36,880 nucleotides of DNA from Treponema sp. Lineage in GTDB: Bacteria; Spirochaetota; Spirochaetia; Treponematales; Treponemataceae. The DNA lies in contig JAFZYR010000039.1 of NCBI GenBank assembly GCA_017616165.1, forward strand, positions 1 through 36,880, written 5' to 3'. Every line of letters begins with the position of its first letter. Position 1 is the stretch's first letter. Of the stretch, positions 23,792-31,080 are shown in pieces. The translations under genes were made by a program, and so were the position numbers. The notes below the pieces were generated by a model. It saw only the letters and a program-made list of their open reading frames with translations. It was not told the DNA's origin and made no database searches.

Positions 23792-24841
23792 ATGTCCACC
23801 AAACAAAAGGTTTTTCAAATCCTTACAGAAAACAAAGGCTCTTATGTCTCAGGCCAAAGGCTGGCTCAGGAATGCGGGGTAAGCCGTGCTGCAATATGGA
23901 AGGCGGTTAAGGCTATTCGTGATGAAGGCTTTGCGGTCCAGGGCTCAAGCAACAACGGGTACACGCTTGTAGACGAGCAGACAGCTGATGTGCTTTCGCA
24001 GGCGACGCTTGAATATACGCTTGGACAGACCTACCCCGAGTTTGCACAGAGTCACATTGAATGCTTTGAAACAATTGATTCCACAAATACTTATGCAAAA
24101 AAACTCGCTGCTCAGGATGCCTCAAAATATCACCAGGCCGTAATTGCAGCCGAAAGTCAGACTGCAGGCCGAGGACGAATTGGGCGCAGCTTTGAGTCTC
24201 CTGCCGGGACAGGCGTTTATCTTTCGCTCATCATTACTCCAAAAGGCGGAATCACTCAACCGGCAGTTATTACTGCTTCGGCAGCAGTTGCAGTTTGCAG
24301 GGCTATCAAAAAGCTTTACGGGGTGCAGCCGGCAATTAAATGGATTAATGATATTTATGTGCAGAATGACGGCCAGCTTAAAAAAGCAGTTGGCATTCTT
24401 ACAGAAGGAATTACAAATTTTGAAACCGGGCAGATTGAGTCCGCAGTTATTGGAATTGGCGTAAACATTAAACCAAACGCAAAAATCAAAAAAAGTGCGG
24501 CAAAGGATATTGCAGGCTTTGTGACTCAGGCGCCGCGAATTGATAGCAGCCCGCAGCCCGACACTCTTCCTTCCCGCGCCCGCTTTATTGCAGAAATTGC
24601 AGGTCAGGTTTTTAAGATACTGGACGAACCGCTTCCAAAAGTAATTGACGAATATAAAAGCCTTACCTTCCTTATTGGAAAAAAGCTCACCGTCTATCCG
24701 TTAATCGGGGATGATAAAACTGCTTACAAGGCAACCGCAGTAGACATTGATAAAAATGCTGCCCTTATTGTAAGGCTGCCGAACGGAACAAAAAAGGCTC
24801 TTAGCTCCGGCGAGGTTACACTTCACAATTCAAAAAAATAA
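23792..24841 (+). CDS. birA: Biotin protein ligase and biotin operon repressor BirA
   Basis: The 349-residue protein has an N-terminal winged helix (residues about 1-62: GQRLAQECGVSRAAIWKAVKA) and a biotin ligase domain with GRGRIGRSFESPAGTGVYLS as the biotinyl-AMP loop, KWINDIYV, and the VIGIGVNI segment. The C-terminal domain contains LIGKKLTVYP. It attaches biotin to carboxylases and, with the HTH, represses biotin genes. The E. coli-type operator at 27680-27718 upstream of bioY supports the second role. The ATG at 23792 has no ribosome site; an AT-rich TATTTA lies six bases upstream, so a leaderless message is possible but weakly supported. Confidence 0.93.
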   Translation: MSTKQKVFQILTENKGSYVSGQRLAQECGVSRAAIWKAVKAIRDEGFAVQGSSNNGYTLVDEQTADVLSQATLEYTLGQTYPEFAQSHIECFETIDSTNTYAKKLAAQDASKYHQAVIAAESQTAGRGRIGRSFESPAGTGVYLSLIITPKGGITQPAVITASAAVAVCRAIKKLYGVQPAIKWINDIYVQNDGQLKKAVGILTEGITNFETGQIESAVIGIGVNIKPNAKIKKSAAKDIAGFVTQAPRIDSSPQPDTLPSRARFIAEIAGQVFKILDEPLPKVIDEYKSLTFLIGKKLTVYPLIGDDKTAYKATAVDIDKNAALIVRLPNGTKKALSSGEVTLHNSKK

Positions 24842-24869
24842 CATTAATATAATTACACGAGGTATAAAA

Positions 24870-25706
24870 ATGGCACAGTTTTCAATTCACTTTTATTCAA
24901 ATACTTTAAAGAGAAACACATCGTTTAAGATGGTAATCCCAAACGACAGAAGGTCAGACAGCTTTCCGCCTACACCACAGCAGCTTGCAATTCATAAAGA
25001 AATGAAGACTCTGTTCATACTCCATGGCTACACCGGAGATGCAGAAAACTGGGTTCCTGAATGGCTTTGTGAAAAATATAACTTTGCTATTGTAATACCA
25101 AACGGCGAAAATTCCTTCTGGCTGGATCAGGAGGCAACAGGCCATCAGTTTGCCACCTTTGTTGGTGTTGAGCTTGTAGACTATGTACGCCGCACCTTTA
25201 ATCTTGCAAAGACTCCGGAGGATACCTTTGTAATGGGCTTTTCTATGGGCGGCTTTGGAGCACTTCATACAGCCTTCCAGTTTCCCGATGTTTTTGGAAA
25301 AACCGCAGCTCTTTCTTCTGCTCTCATTCATCACGAGGTTGCACAGATGAAGCCCGAAGGCGGCCTGGACGGAAAAGGCGGAAATGATGTTGCAAACTAT
25401 GCCTACTACCGTGAGGTTTTTGGAGAGCCTTCTAAGCTTTTGGAAAGTGATTCAAATCCTGAATATCTTGTAAAAAAGATTCTTGCCGGCACGCTCAAAA
25501 CTGTTAGCGGCGCACCTGCAAAAATGCCTGAAATTTTCATGGCCTGTGGAACCGAAGATTTTCTTCTTGAACCAAACCGCGCCTTCCACCGCTTCCTTGA
25601 AGAACAGGGCGTAAAGCATACCTACCTCGAAAGCAAGGGTATTCACGACATGAACTTCTGGCAGGAGTATGCAATCAAATTTGCTCCTATGATGTTTGGC
25701 GAATAA
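24870..25706 (+). CDS. Alpha/beta-hydrolase esterase (esterase D/CE1-like)
   Basis: The 278-residue protein has the oxyanion segment LFILHGYTGDAENW and the nucleophile elbow GFSMGGFGALH, with a late Asp in ACGTEDFLL and His in GIHDMNFW completing the triad. This matches tributyrin/acetyl esterases of the esterase D or CE1 group, enzymes that remove acetyl or similar groups. No signal peptide is evident, so it should be cytoplasmic. Its position between birA and the biotin transporter raises the thought of a BioH-like methyl esterase, but the sequence does not favour that. A GAGG ribosome site precedes the ATG. Its last 20 bases overlap ecfT. Confidence 0.82.
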   Translation: MAQFSIHFYSNTLKRNTSFKMVIPNDRRSDSFPPTPQQLAIHKEMKTLFILHGYTGDAENWVPEWLCEKYNFAIVIPNGENSFWLDQEATGHQFATFVGVELVDYVRRTFNLAKTPEDTFVMGFSMGGFGALHTAFQFPDVFGKTAALSSALIHHEVAQMKPEGGLDGKGGNDVANYAYYREVFGEPSKLLESDSNPEYLVKKILAGTLKTVSGAPAKMPEIFMACGTEDFLLEPNRAFHRFLEEQGVKHTYLESKGIHDMNFWQEYAIKFAPMMFGE

Positions 25707-26295
25707 GACAGGCACGCGCCATATTATAGGCCTGCTTCATCCCAACAGAAAAGAAAACCGGAAGAAGTACCGCATATTTTTTAATAGAATTTTTTCCTCC
25801 GCGCATTCGCCAGGCCTGCTCTGTTTGTCTCCAGATTTTTGAAACAAGAGGAATAAAACACACAAAAAGCGAAAGGGTCTGAGATACTGCATTCACGCCA
25901 AAAATCTCAAAGCCCTGCCTAAGCTGCAGTGAGGTTGATGTCCTGAATAATAAAGAAGCCAGCTGCATCATGCAGACAAGCTTACAAAGCATAAAAAGCG
26001 TTTCCTGTATTGTCCCTGTGTCGCCACCCGCAAGCACTGCAATGAGCTTTACCGCCGCAAGCATAAGGGCATAAAAAAACATAATCTTAAGGTCGCCAAA
26101 AATTTCCCGCAGAGTAAAATGCAGGGCAAGGGCCACCACAAGCTGCAGGGCAATCATCCCAAAGCTGAACCACACAGGCAGCGTAAAAATGAGAATGCTT
26201 AAAACAGGCACTGCCAGTATTTTTATAATTGCAGGACACCTGTGCAAAATTGAGTTACCCGGCTTGTAGGAAAAAGCATAGCCTTGAGTGCGCAT
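25687..26295 (-). CDS. ECF transporter membrane component EcfT (BioN-like)
   Basis: This membrane protein of about 202 residues has four or more hydrophobic helices (IIKILAVPVLSILIFTLPVW, the FGMIALQLVVALALHF stretch and others). It ends with AWRMRGGKNSIKKYAVLLPVFFSVGMKQAY, where ARMRGG/AARACL-type Arg motifs contact the ATPase, and the final MARACL fits. EcfT couples the ATPase to the S component BioY. I take the ATG at 26295, one base after the ecfA stop; a TTG at 26307 is an alternative with G-rich sequence upstream. It is last in the bioY-ecfA-ecfT operon. Confidence 0.85.
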   Translation of the reverse strand: MRTQGYAFSYKPGNSILHRCPAIIKILAVPVLSILIFTLPVWFSFGMIALQLVVALALHFTLREIFGDLKIMFFYALMLAAVKLIAVLAGGDTGTIQETLFMLCKLVCMMQLASLLFRTSTSLQLRQGFEIFGVNAVSQTLSLFVCFIPLVSKIWRQTEQAWRMRGGKNSIKKYAVLLPVFFSVGMKQAYNMARACLIRQTS

Positions 26296-26296
26296 T

Positions 26297-27040
26297 TTAC
26301 CAGACAAGCCCCCCTACACTTTTATATTGAACAAGCGGGTTTCTTATATTCCACTGCTCAAGATTTTGTTCAAGCCCCTGCTGCGGAGTTCCGTCAAAAA
26401 CCTTTTGCCCGCGGAAAAGAACAACAAAATGATCTGCCAGCCCAAGGCATTTTTCTATTTCGTGAGTCAGGATGATTACAGTTTTTCCGTCTGCCTTAAG
26501 ATTGCGAACAAGCTCGTTTACCTGGCGCACACCACTGTAATCAAGATTGGCATAGGGCTCATCAAGAATAATAAGCGGGAGGTCCATTGCAAGCATACAG
26601 GCAACGGCAAGACGACGCTTTTCGCCACCAGATAAAAACCTTGCCGGATAATCTGCTTTTTGAGAAAGCCCTGTTTTTTGCAACGCCTGTTCTACAGCCT
26701 GCTGTACCTGCTCCTTTTTCCAGCCAAGATTTTTTGGACCAAAGGCAATATCCTCTGCGGGTGTTTCTCCAAGAATCTGAGTTTCTGCTTCCTGAAAAAC
26801 CATACCCACGCGGCCAGTGCAGGTAACAGTTCCAGAGTCTTGTTTTGTAAGTCCTGACGCAATAGACATAAGAAGGCTTTTTCCTGAACCGTTTTCGCCG
26901 GCAAGGACAGTGCAGCTGCCCTGCTCCACACAAAGACTTACATCATCAAGTGCAATTTTTTTACCAGAGGGAATGAGGAAAGCTTTTGAAATATTTTTTA
27001 AAAGTAAAGTTGAATTTGTCATAGAGGTTTGCTTCGTCAC
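26297..27040 (-). CDS. ECF transporter ATPase (BioM-like)
   Basis: The 247-residue protein is an ABC ATPase with Walker A GENGSGKS, the Q-loop segment VFQEAETQI, signature LSGGEKRRLAVA, Walker B LIILDEPYANLD and a switch His in ILTHE. A single ATPase gene is present, so EcfA would act as a homodimer, as in BioMNY systems. It overlaps bioY by four bases (ATGA) and is followed directly by ecfT. It powers biotin uptake at the inner membrane. Confidence 0.92.
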   Translation of the reverse strand: MTKQTSMTNSTLLLKNISKAFLIPSGKKIALDDVSLCVEQGSCTVLAGENGSGKSLLMSIASGLTKQDSGTVTCTGRVGMVFQEAETQILGETPAEDIAFGPKNLGWKKEQVQQAVEQALQKTGLSQKADYPARFLSGGEKRRLAVACMLAMDLPLIILDEPYANLDYSGVRQVNELVRNLKADGKTVIILTHEIEKCLGLADHFVVLFRGQKVFDGTPQQGLEQNLEQWNIRNPLVQYKSVGGLVW

Positions 27041-27654
27041 TCCGTTCCTCCAAAAGACGAGGGGTCGCTGTAAAGATACTGCGCAACAACGGGACGCAGC
27101 CTAAGTGCAACAGGAACTGCAACAACAATTTTTATAAGGTCACCGGGAATAAATGGAAGTACACAGGCGGCCATTGTATAGGCAAGTGCGGTTTTATTTG
27201 CAGGTACCTTACCGGCAGCTCCCGCCCAGTATGCAAATCTTATGACACCAGGAATATAAAGCACTATCATTCCTGCAATAATACCAAGGGTCAGACGAAC
27301 AACCCTTGCAGCAGTTATTTTCTTTTCTTCAACACCCGGCTTTCCGGCAATAAGACCTGCAACAAGAGCACCAAGCAGATACCCCGGAAGAAAGCCTCCG
27401 GTAGGACCAAGCCAGACTGCAAGTCCACTGGTTCCTCCTGAATAAACCGGAAGTCCAAGCAAGCCTGCCACAAGAAAAACAGCCGTTGGTGCCGCGCCCG
27501 CAAAGCCTCCAAGCAAAGCCCCGGTAAGCACGCACAAAACATTCTGCAAAACAATTGGAATAACACCAAGAGGAATTTTTATAAAACAGCCGATACAAAT
27601 TATTGCTGCAAAGAGTGCCGTAAACGACATAAAAAAAACTGCCCTGTTTTTCAT
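27037..27654 (-). CDS. bioY: Biotin transporter substrate-binding component BioY
   Basis: The 205-residue membrane protein has the BioY pattern: IKIPLGVIPIVLQNVLCVLTG, GLPVYSGGTSGLAVWLGPTGG and GYLLGALVAGLIAG, then a final VLPFIPGDLIKIVVAV. It binds biotin in the membrane and works with EcfT and EcfA encoded downstream. Regulation is visible: a BirA operator lies at 27680-27718, and a promoter overlaps it. The ATG at 27654 has no ribosome site; the -10 box TAAACT ends six bases upstream, so the mRNA is probably leaderless. Confidence 0.95.
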   Translation of the reverse strand: MKNRAVFFMSFTALFAAIICIGCFIKIPLGVIPIVLQNVLCVLTGALLGGFAGAAPTAVFLVAGLLGLPVYSGGTSGLAVWLGPTGGFLPGYLLGALVAGLIAGKPGVEEKKITAARVVRLTLGIIAGMIVLYIPGVIRFAYWAGAAGKVPANKTALAYTMAACVLPFIPGDLIKIVVAVPVALRLRPVVAQYLYSDPSSFGGTE

Positions 27655-27660
27655 AAGGAC

Positions 27661-27689
27661 AGTTTATCAAAACAAAAAAGCATTGTAAA
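27661..27689 (-). promoter_or_regulatory. bioY promoter, overlapped by the BirA operator
   Basis: On the minus strand TTTACA (27689-27684, inside the right arm of the operator) and TAAACT (27666-27661) are 17 bases apart, with TG one base before the -10 box. Six bases separate the -10 box from the bioY ATG. BirA bound to the operator would cover the -35 box. A second weaker pair, TTGACA (27729-27724) and TAAAAA, lies upstream. Confidence 0.55.
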
Positions 27690-27718
27690 CCTATGTTGTG
27701 TTTTTAGGTTTACAATGC
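27680..27718 (-). promoter_or_regulatory. BirA operator that is also a terminator-shaped hairpin
   Basis: GCATTGTAAACCT and AGGTTTACAATGC are perfect 13-base inverted arms with a 13-base spacer. The core TTGTAAACC-N15-GGTTTACAA has the same half-sites as the E. coli bio operator. In the minus direction the hairpin is followed by TTTTTTGTTTT, the form of an intrinsic terminator, and it lies after the ACT-domain gene. It could therefore both end the paaK operon and regulate bioY. Confidence 0.85.
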
Positions 27719-27751
27719 TCTGTTGTCAAAAGCAAGCCAAGAAGGCCTTAC

Positions 27752-28183
27752 TTAAATATCTTTAAGCTCGTCCTGGCTTATTGTATGAATGCCGTTGCTT
27801 TCCAGAATGCTTTCTGTCTTTGGAATATCTGTACAGCGGATAATCATACAGGCAGTGTTGGTTTTGCGTCCTGTAAAGCCGTACATGTATTCTACGTTGC
27901 GGCCGTTTGAAGCAAGAAGCTTTAAGATTTTATTTAAGCTGCCGGCTTCGTCAGGAATCTCAATTGCAATAACGCCTGTGATTTTTACAACATAGTCGTT
28001 TGCCTTTAAGATTTCTTCTGCCTTTACACAGTCATCAGTGATGATGCGTGCAATTCCAAAGTCGCTTGTGTCGGCAAGACTAAGGGCTCTCATGTTGATA
28101 TTATTTTTTGCCAGCACTTCTGTAAGCTGTGAAAGTGATTCCGGTTTGTTTTCCAAAAAAATTGAAATCTGATTTACTGTCAT
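27752..28183 (-). CDS. Tandem ACT-domain protein (PaaK partner)
   Basis: The 143-residue protein has two ACT domains: QISIFLENKPESLSQLTEVL and then GVIAIEIPDEAGSLNKILKLL. Small tandem-ACT proteins of this kind are regularly encoded beside phenylacetate-CoA ligase in anaerobes and are thought to sense amino acids. I start at the ATG at 28183, with AAGGAG upstream; a longer frame from 28228 begins inside the family C repeat, whose bases would add MVSTSSTTTF. It follows paaK on the same strand across that repeat. Confidence 0.85.
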   Translation of the reverse strand: MTVNQISIFLENKPESLSQLTEVLAKNNINMRALSLADTSDFGIARIITDDCVKAEEILKANDYVVKITGVIAIEIPDEAGSLNKILKLLASNGRNVEYMYGFTGRKTNTACMIIRCTDIPKTESILESNGIHTISQDELKDI

Positions 28184-28202
28184 AATGTTTCTCCTTAAAA
28201 AT

Positions 28203-28270
28203 GTGGTGGTTGAGCTTGTCGAAACCACTGATTATTGCTTATGGTCATTTCGACAGGCTCAATGACCACC
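28203..28270 (+). repeat. Family C inverted repeat between paaK and the ACT gene
   Basis: GTGGTTGAGCTTGTCGAAACC and GGTCATTTCGACAGGCTCAA (shown in part) form near-complementary arms. The paaK stop codon (28270-28272) overlaps its edge. The same family is inserted in iorA. Confidence 0.85.
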
Positions 28271-29580
28271 TAGTCGTGCAATTTGCGTGTATCAATTACG
28301 CGTTTTGCCTTGCCTTCTGAACGGGCGATGCTCTTTGGTGCAACCAGTTTAACTTTAGCCTTAATCTGCAGGACAGACAAGAGTGCAGACTCAAGGGTTT
28401 TTTCCTGCTTACTGATTTCTGATACAACGTCGCTGAACTTTTCCGGTACCATCTCAACAAGAATCTCGAAGGTATCTGTATTGTTTTCGCGACCAACGTG
28501 GATTTCGTAGTTTGGCGGATATCCGTTCTGCAGGAGTACTCCTTCGATCTGGCTTGGGAATACGTTTACACCGCGGATGATGAGCATGTCGTCTGTACGT
28601 CCCATTGGCTTACTCATGCGTACGAAAGTTCGTCCACAACCACAAGGAGTGCGGTTCAATACGCCGATATCCTTTGTGCGGAAGCGCATCAGCGGGAAGG
28701 CCTTCTTTGTAATTGCAGTGAATACAAGCTCGCCCTTTTCTCCGTCCGGAAGGCGCTTTCCTGTTTCAGGGTCAATTGTTTCGATGATAAAGTGGTCTTC
28801 GTTTACGTGCATACCCTTCTGTTCTGTACATTCGTAGGCAACGCCAGGTCCCATAACTTCGGTAAGACCATAGATGTCGTAAGCTTTAATTCCAAGGGAT
28901 TTTTCAATGTCGCGGCGCATTTCTTCGGTCCATGGTTCTGCACCAAAGATACCTGCTTTAAGGTGAATGTCTGCCGGGCTCAGTCCCATATCCTTGAGAG
29001 TTTCACCAAGGTATGCAGCATAAGAAGGTGTACAACAAAGAACTGTAGATTTAAGATCCTGCATGAAGGTAATCTGGCGCTGTGTGTTTCCGCTGGAAAT
29101 TGGAATTACTTCGCAGCCAAGCTTTGTTGCTCCACCGTGAAGACCAAAGCCTCCGGTGAAAAGTCCGTAGCCGTATGCACCCTGAACAATGTCGTTTTCG
29201 TCTGCACCAATTGCTACAAGCTGACGTGCTGTACAATCATCCCAGATGTCCAGGTCTTCCTTTGTGTAGCCAACTACAATCTGTTTTCCTGTAGTTCCGG
29301 AAGAAGCGTGGATGCGCACAACCTTGCTCATAGGAACTGCGAAAAGTCCGTATGGATATGTCTGGCGCAAATCGTCCTTACAGGTGAATGGAATCTTGTC
29401 CAGATCCTCCAACCCTTTGATGTCGTCAGGTGTTACGCCTGCTTCCTGACAGCGCTTTCTGTAGTATTCAACATTTTCATAAACATGGCGGAAATTTTCG
29501 GCCAGTCTTTTGCCCTGAAGCTTTTTCAATTCCTCCAGCGGCATACATTCATATTCTTTTTGATAGTATTTTAAATTCAT
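28270..29580 (-). CDS. paaK: Phenylacetate-CoA ligase
   Basis: The 436-residue protein is a typical PaaK: the short N-terminus MNLKYYQKEYECMPLEELKKLQ, the phosphate-binding HASSGTTGKQIVVGYT, DIYGLTEVMGPG, the hinge-region MLIIRGVNVFPSQIE, and a C-terminal GKAKRVIDTR. It activates phenylacetate or related aryl acetates with ATP and CoA. With IorAB in the same window it completes a route between aromatic 2-oxoacids, aryl-acetyl-CoA and free aryl acetate; in fermenters the reaction may run toward ATP formation. A GGAG ribosome site precedes the ATG. Confidence 0.94.
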   Translation of the reverse strand: MNLKYYQKEYECMPLEELKKLQGKRLAENFRHVYENVEYYRKRCQEAGVTPDDIKGLEDLDKIPFTCKDDLRQTYPYGLFAVPMSKVVRIHASSGTTGKQIVVGYTKEDLDIWDDCTARQLVAIGADENDIVQGAYGYGLFTGGFGLHGGATKLGCEVIPISSGNTQRQITFMQDLKSTVLCCTPSYAAYLGETLKDMGLSPADIHLKAGIFGAEPWTEEMRRDIEKSLGIKAYDIYGLTEVMGPGVAYECTEQKGMHVNEDHFIIETIDPETGKRLPDGEKGELVFTAITKKAFPLMRFRTKDIGVLNRTPCGCGRTFVRMSKPMGRTDDMLIIRGVNVFPSQIEGVLLQNGYPPNYEIHVGRENNTDTFEILVEMVPEKFSDVVSEISKQEKTLESALLSVLQIKAKVKLVAPKSIARSEGKAKRVIDTRKLHD

Positions 29581-29596
29581 AAGTTACTCCATATAG

Positions 29597-29662
29597 TGGA
29601 TTGCCACGCACTTCGTGCTCGCAATGACGTCATTGCGAGGAGCGCAGCGACGTGGCAATCCA
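29597..29662 (+). repeat. Family A repeat with arms in inverted order
   Basis: TGGATTGCCACGCACTTCGTGC..CAATGACG is joined directly to TCATTGCGAGGAGCGCAGCG..GGCAATCCA. The two half elements therefore meet at their outer ends, around CAATGACGTCATTG (29622-29635), the reverse of the usual order. Confidence 0.85.
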
Positions 29663-29744
29663 TTTTTTTATATTCATTATTTGCAATTTGATTTGATTAC
29701 CGTGCACGGCAGCTGGTGCGCATTGCACAAAAAAGATAGAGAAG

Positions 29745-29760
29745 TTCGCCCTTAGGCGAA
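29745..29760 (+). other. Small perfect hairpin in the paaK-prfA gap
   Basis: TTCGCC-CTTA-GGCGAA is a 6-pair stem followed by AAAAAG. The 29581-29960 gap otherwise holds the family A element and an ATGTAAA/TTTACAT dyad at 29843-29863; I see no gene in it. Confidence 0.4.
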
Positions 29761-29924
29761 AAAGAATGTAAAGCAAAAGGATGTATGTTTTAATAATCCT
29801 AAAGTTCTTAACATATACTTAATATAGCACGATAAACCACGGATGTAAAGTGTTTTTTTACATAGAAACAAAATGTTATTATTTCAAAGCTCCTGTGACC
29901 AATCAAGCCGGCATCCCGCGGTAT

Positions 29925-29952
29925 TTTCCAATTGCTTAAAAAATGATACAAT
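29925..29952 (+). promoter_or_regulatory. prfA promoter implying a leaderless mRNA
   Basis: TTTCCA (29925-29930) and TACAAT (29947-29952) are 16 bases apart, with TG one base before the -10 box. Eight bases then lead to the prfA ATG, and none form a ribosome site. The -35 box is weak, so this is less sure than the alaS case. Confidence 0.45.
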
Positions 29953-29960
29953 GACCCATT

Positions 29961-31055
29961 ATGGATTTGATCAAAAAACTTAATGAATGCGAGGCTCGTT
30001 TTAAGGAAGTGTCTGAGCTGGTTATGGATCCGGCTCTTGTAAAGGATGCTAAAAAATATAAGGACACTATGCGCGAGCATGGATATTTGACAGAGCTTTG
30101 TGCGCTTTATGATGAATACAAAAAAGTTCTTAACGGTATAAAAGATGCCAAAGAAATGATTACAAACGAAGATGACGCCGACATGCGCGAAATGGCACGC
30201 GAAGAGCTTAAGGAGCTGGAAGAACGCCAGCCTGCCCTTGAAGAAGAAATTAAGCTCAAGCTTGTTCCGCCTGATCCGCTTGATGAAAAGAACATTATTC
30301 TTGAAATCCGTTCTGCCGCCGGTGGTGACGAAGCAAGTCTTTTTGTACGCGACCTTTGGGAAATGTACACTCACCTTGCAGACCGCAAAGGCTGGAAAAC
30401 AGAAACCATGGAAGCTCAGGAAACTGAAGTTGGCGGCTTCAACAAAATCGTAACTTCCATCAGCGGAAAGTTTGTTTACGGAACCCTCCGCTGGGAATCT
30501 GGAGTTCACCGTGTTCAGCGTGTTCCTGTTACAGAAAGCCAGGGACGTCTTCAGACTTCTACAGCTACTGTTGCCGTTTTGCCGGAAGCAGAAGAAACAG
30601 AAATCGAAATTAAACCGGGTGATGTACGCATTGATGTTATGCGTGCCGGTGGACCAGGTGGTCAGTGTGTAAACACAACAGACTCTGCAGTTCGCCTTAC
30701 CCATATTCCAACCGGTCTTGTTGTAATTCAGCAGGATGAAAAGAGCCAGATCAAAAATAAGGAAAAGGCCTTCCGCGTTTTGCGTGCCCGTCTGTTTGAC
30801 CTTGAAGAAAGCAAGAAGCAGGAAGAGCGCGCCGCTGCACGAAGCAGTATGGTTGGTTCAGGTGCCCGTTCAGAAAAAATCCGCACCTACAATTTCCCTC
30901 AGGACCGCGTTACAGACCACCGCATAAATTACAGTGCACATAATCTTCCGTCGTTTATGATGGGCGAAATGGACGATATGCTTGATGCACTTAATGTTTA
31001 CGCCAAAGAGGAACAGCTTGCGGCTGATGTAACCTCACTGGAAAGCAACGCATAG
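29961..31055 (+). CDS. prfA: Peptide chain release factor 1
   Basis: The 364-residue protein has the full RF1 layout: a coiled N-terminal domain, the PxT stop-codon reader P189-V190-T191 in RVPVTESQGR, and the catalytic GGQ at 233-235 in RAGGPGGQCVNTTDSAVR. PVT marks RF1 rather than RF2. It releases chains at UAA and UAG in the cytoplasm. The ATG at 29961 has no Shine-Dalgarno sequence; the TACAAT -10 box ends eight bases upstream. It leads the prfA-prmC-rel operon, so RF1 and its methyltransferase are cotranscribed. Confidence 0.96.
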   Translation: MDLIKKLNECEARFKEVSELVMDPALVKDAKKYKDTMREHGYLTELCALYDEYKKVLNGIKDAKEMITNEDDADMREMAREELKELEERQPALEEEIKLKLVPPDPLDEKNIILEIRSAAGGDEASLFVRDLWEMYTHLADRKGWKTETMEAQETEVGGFNKIVTSISGKFVYGTLRWESGVHRVQRVPVTESQGRLQTSTATVAVLPEAEETEIEIKPGDVRIDVMRAGGPGGQCVNTTDSAVRLTHIPTGLVVIQQDEKSQIKNKEKAFRVLRARLFDLEESKKQEERAAARSSMVGSGARSEKIRTYNFPQDRVTDHRINYSAHNLPSFMMGEMDDMLDALNVYAKEEQLAADVTSLESNA

Positions 31056-31080
31056 ACTAACAAAAAAAAGGAGAGACATT

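Noticed and set aside
24870..25706. BioH/BioG-type pimeloyl-ACP esterase
   Set aside because: Its place in a biotin region is suggestive, but the motifs fit esterase D/CE1 enzymes and no biotin synthesis genes are present.
28184..28228. N-terminal extension of the ACT-domain protein
   Set aside because: The extension is repeat-derived, and AAGGAG precedes the ATG at 28183.
28498..29574. Long open frame opposite paaK
   Set aside because: It is antisense to a clear PaaK gene and encodes a low-complexity, Cys-rich product with no recognisable domain.
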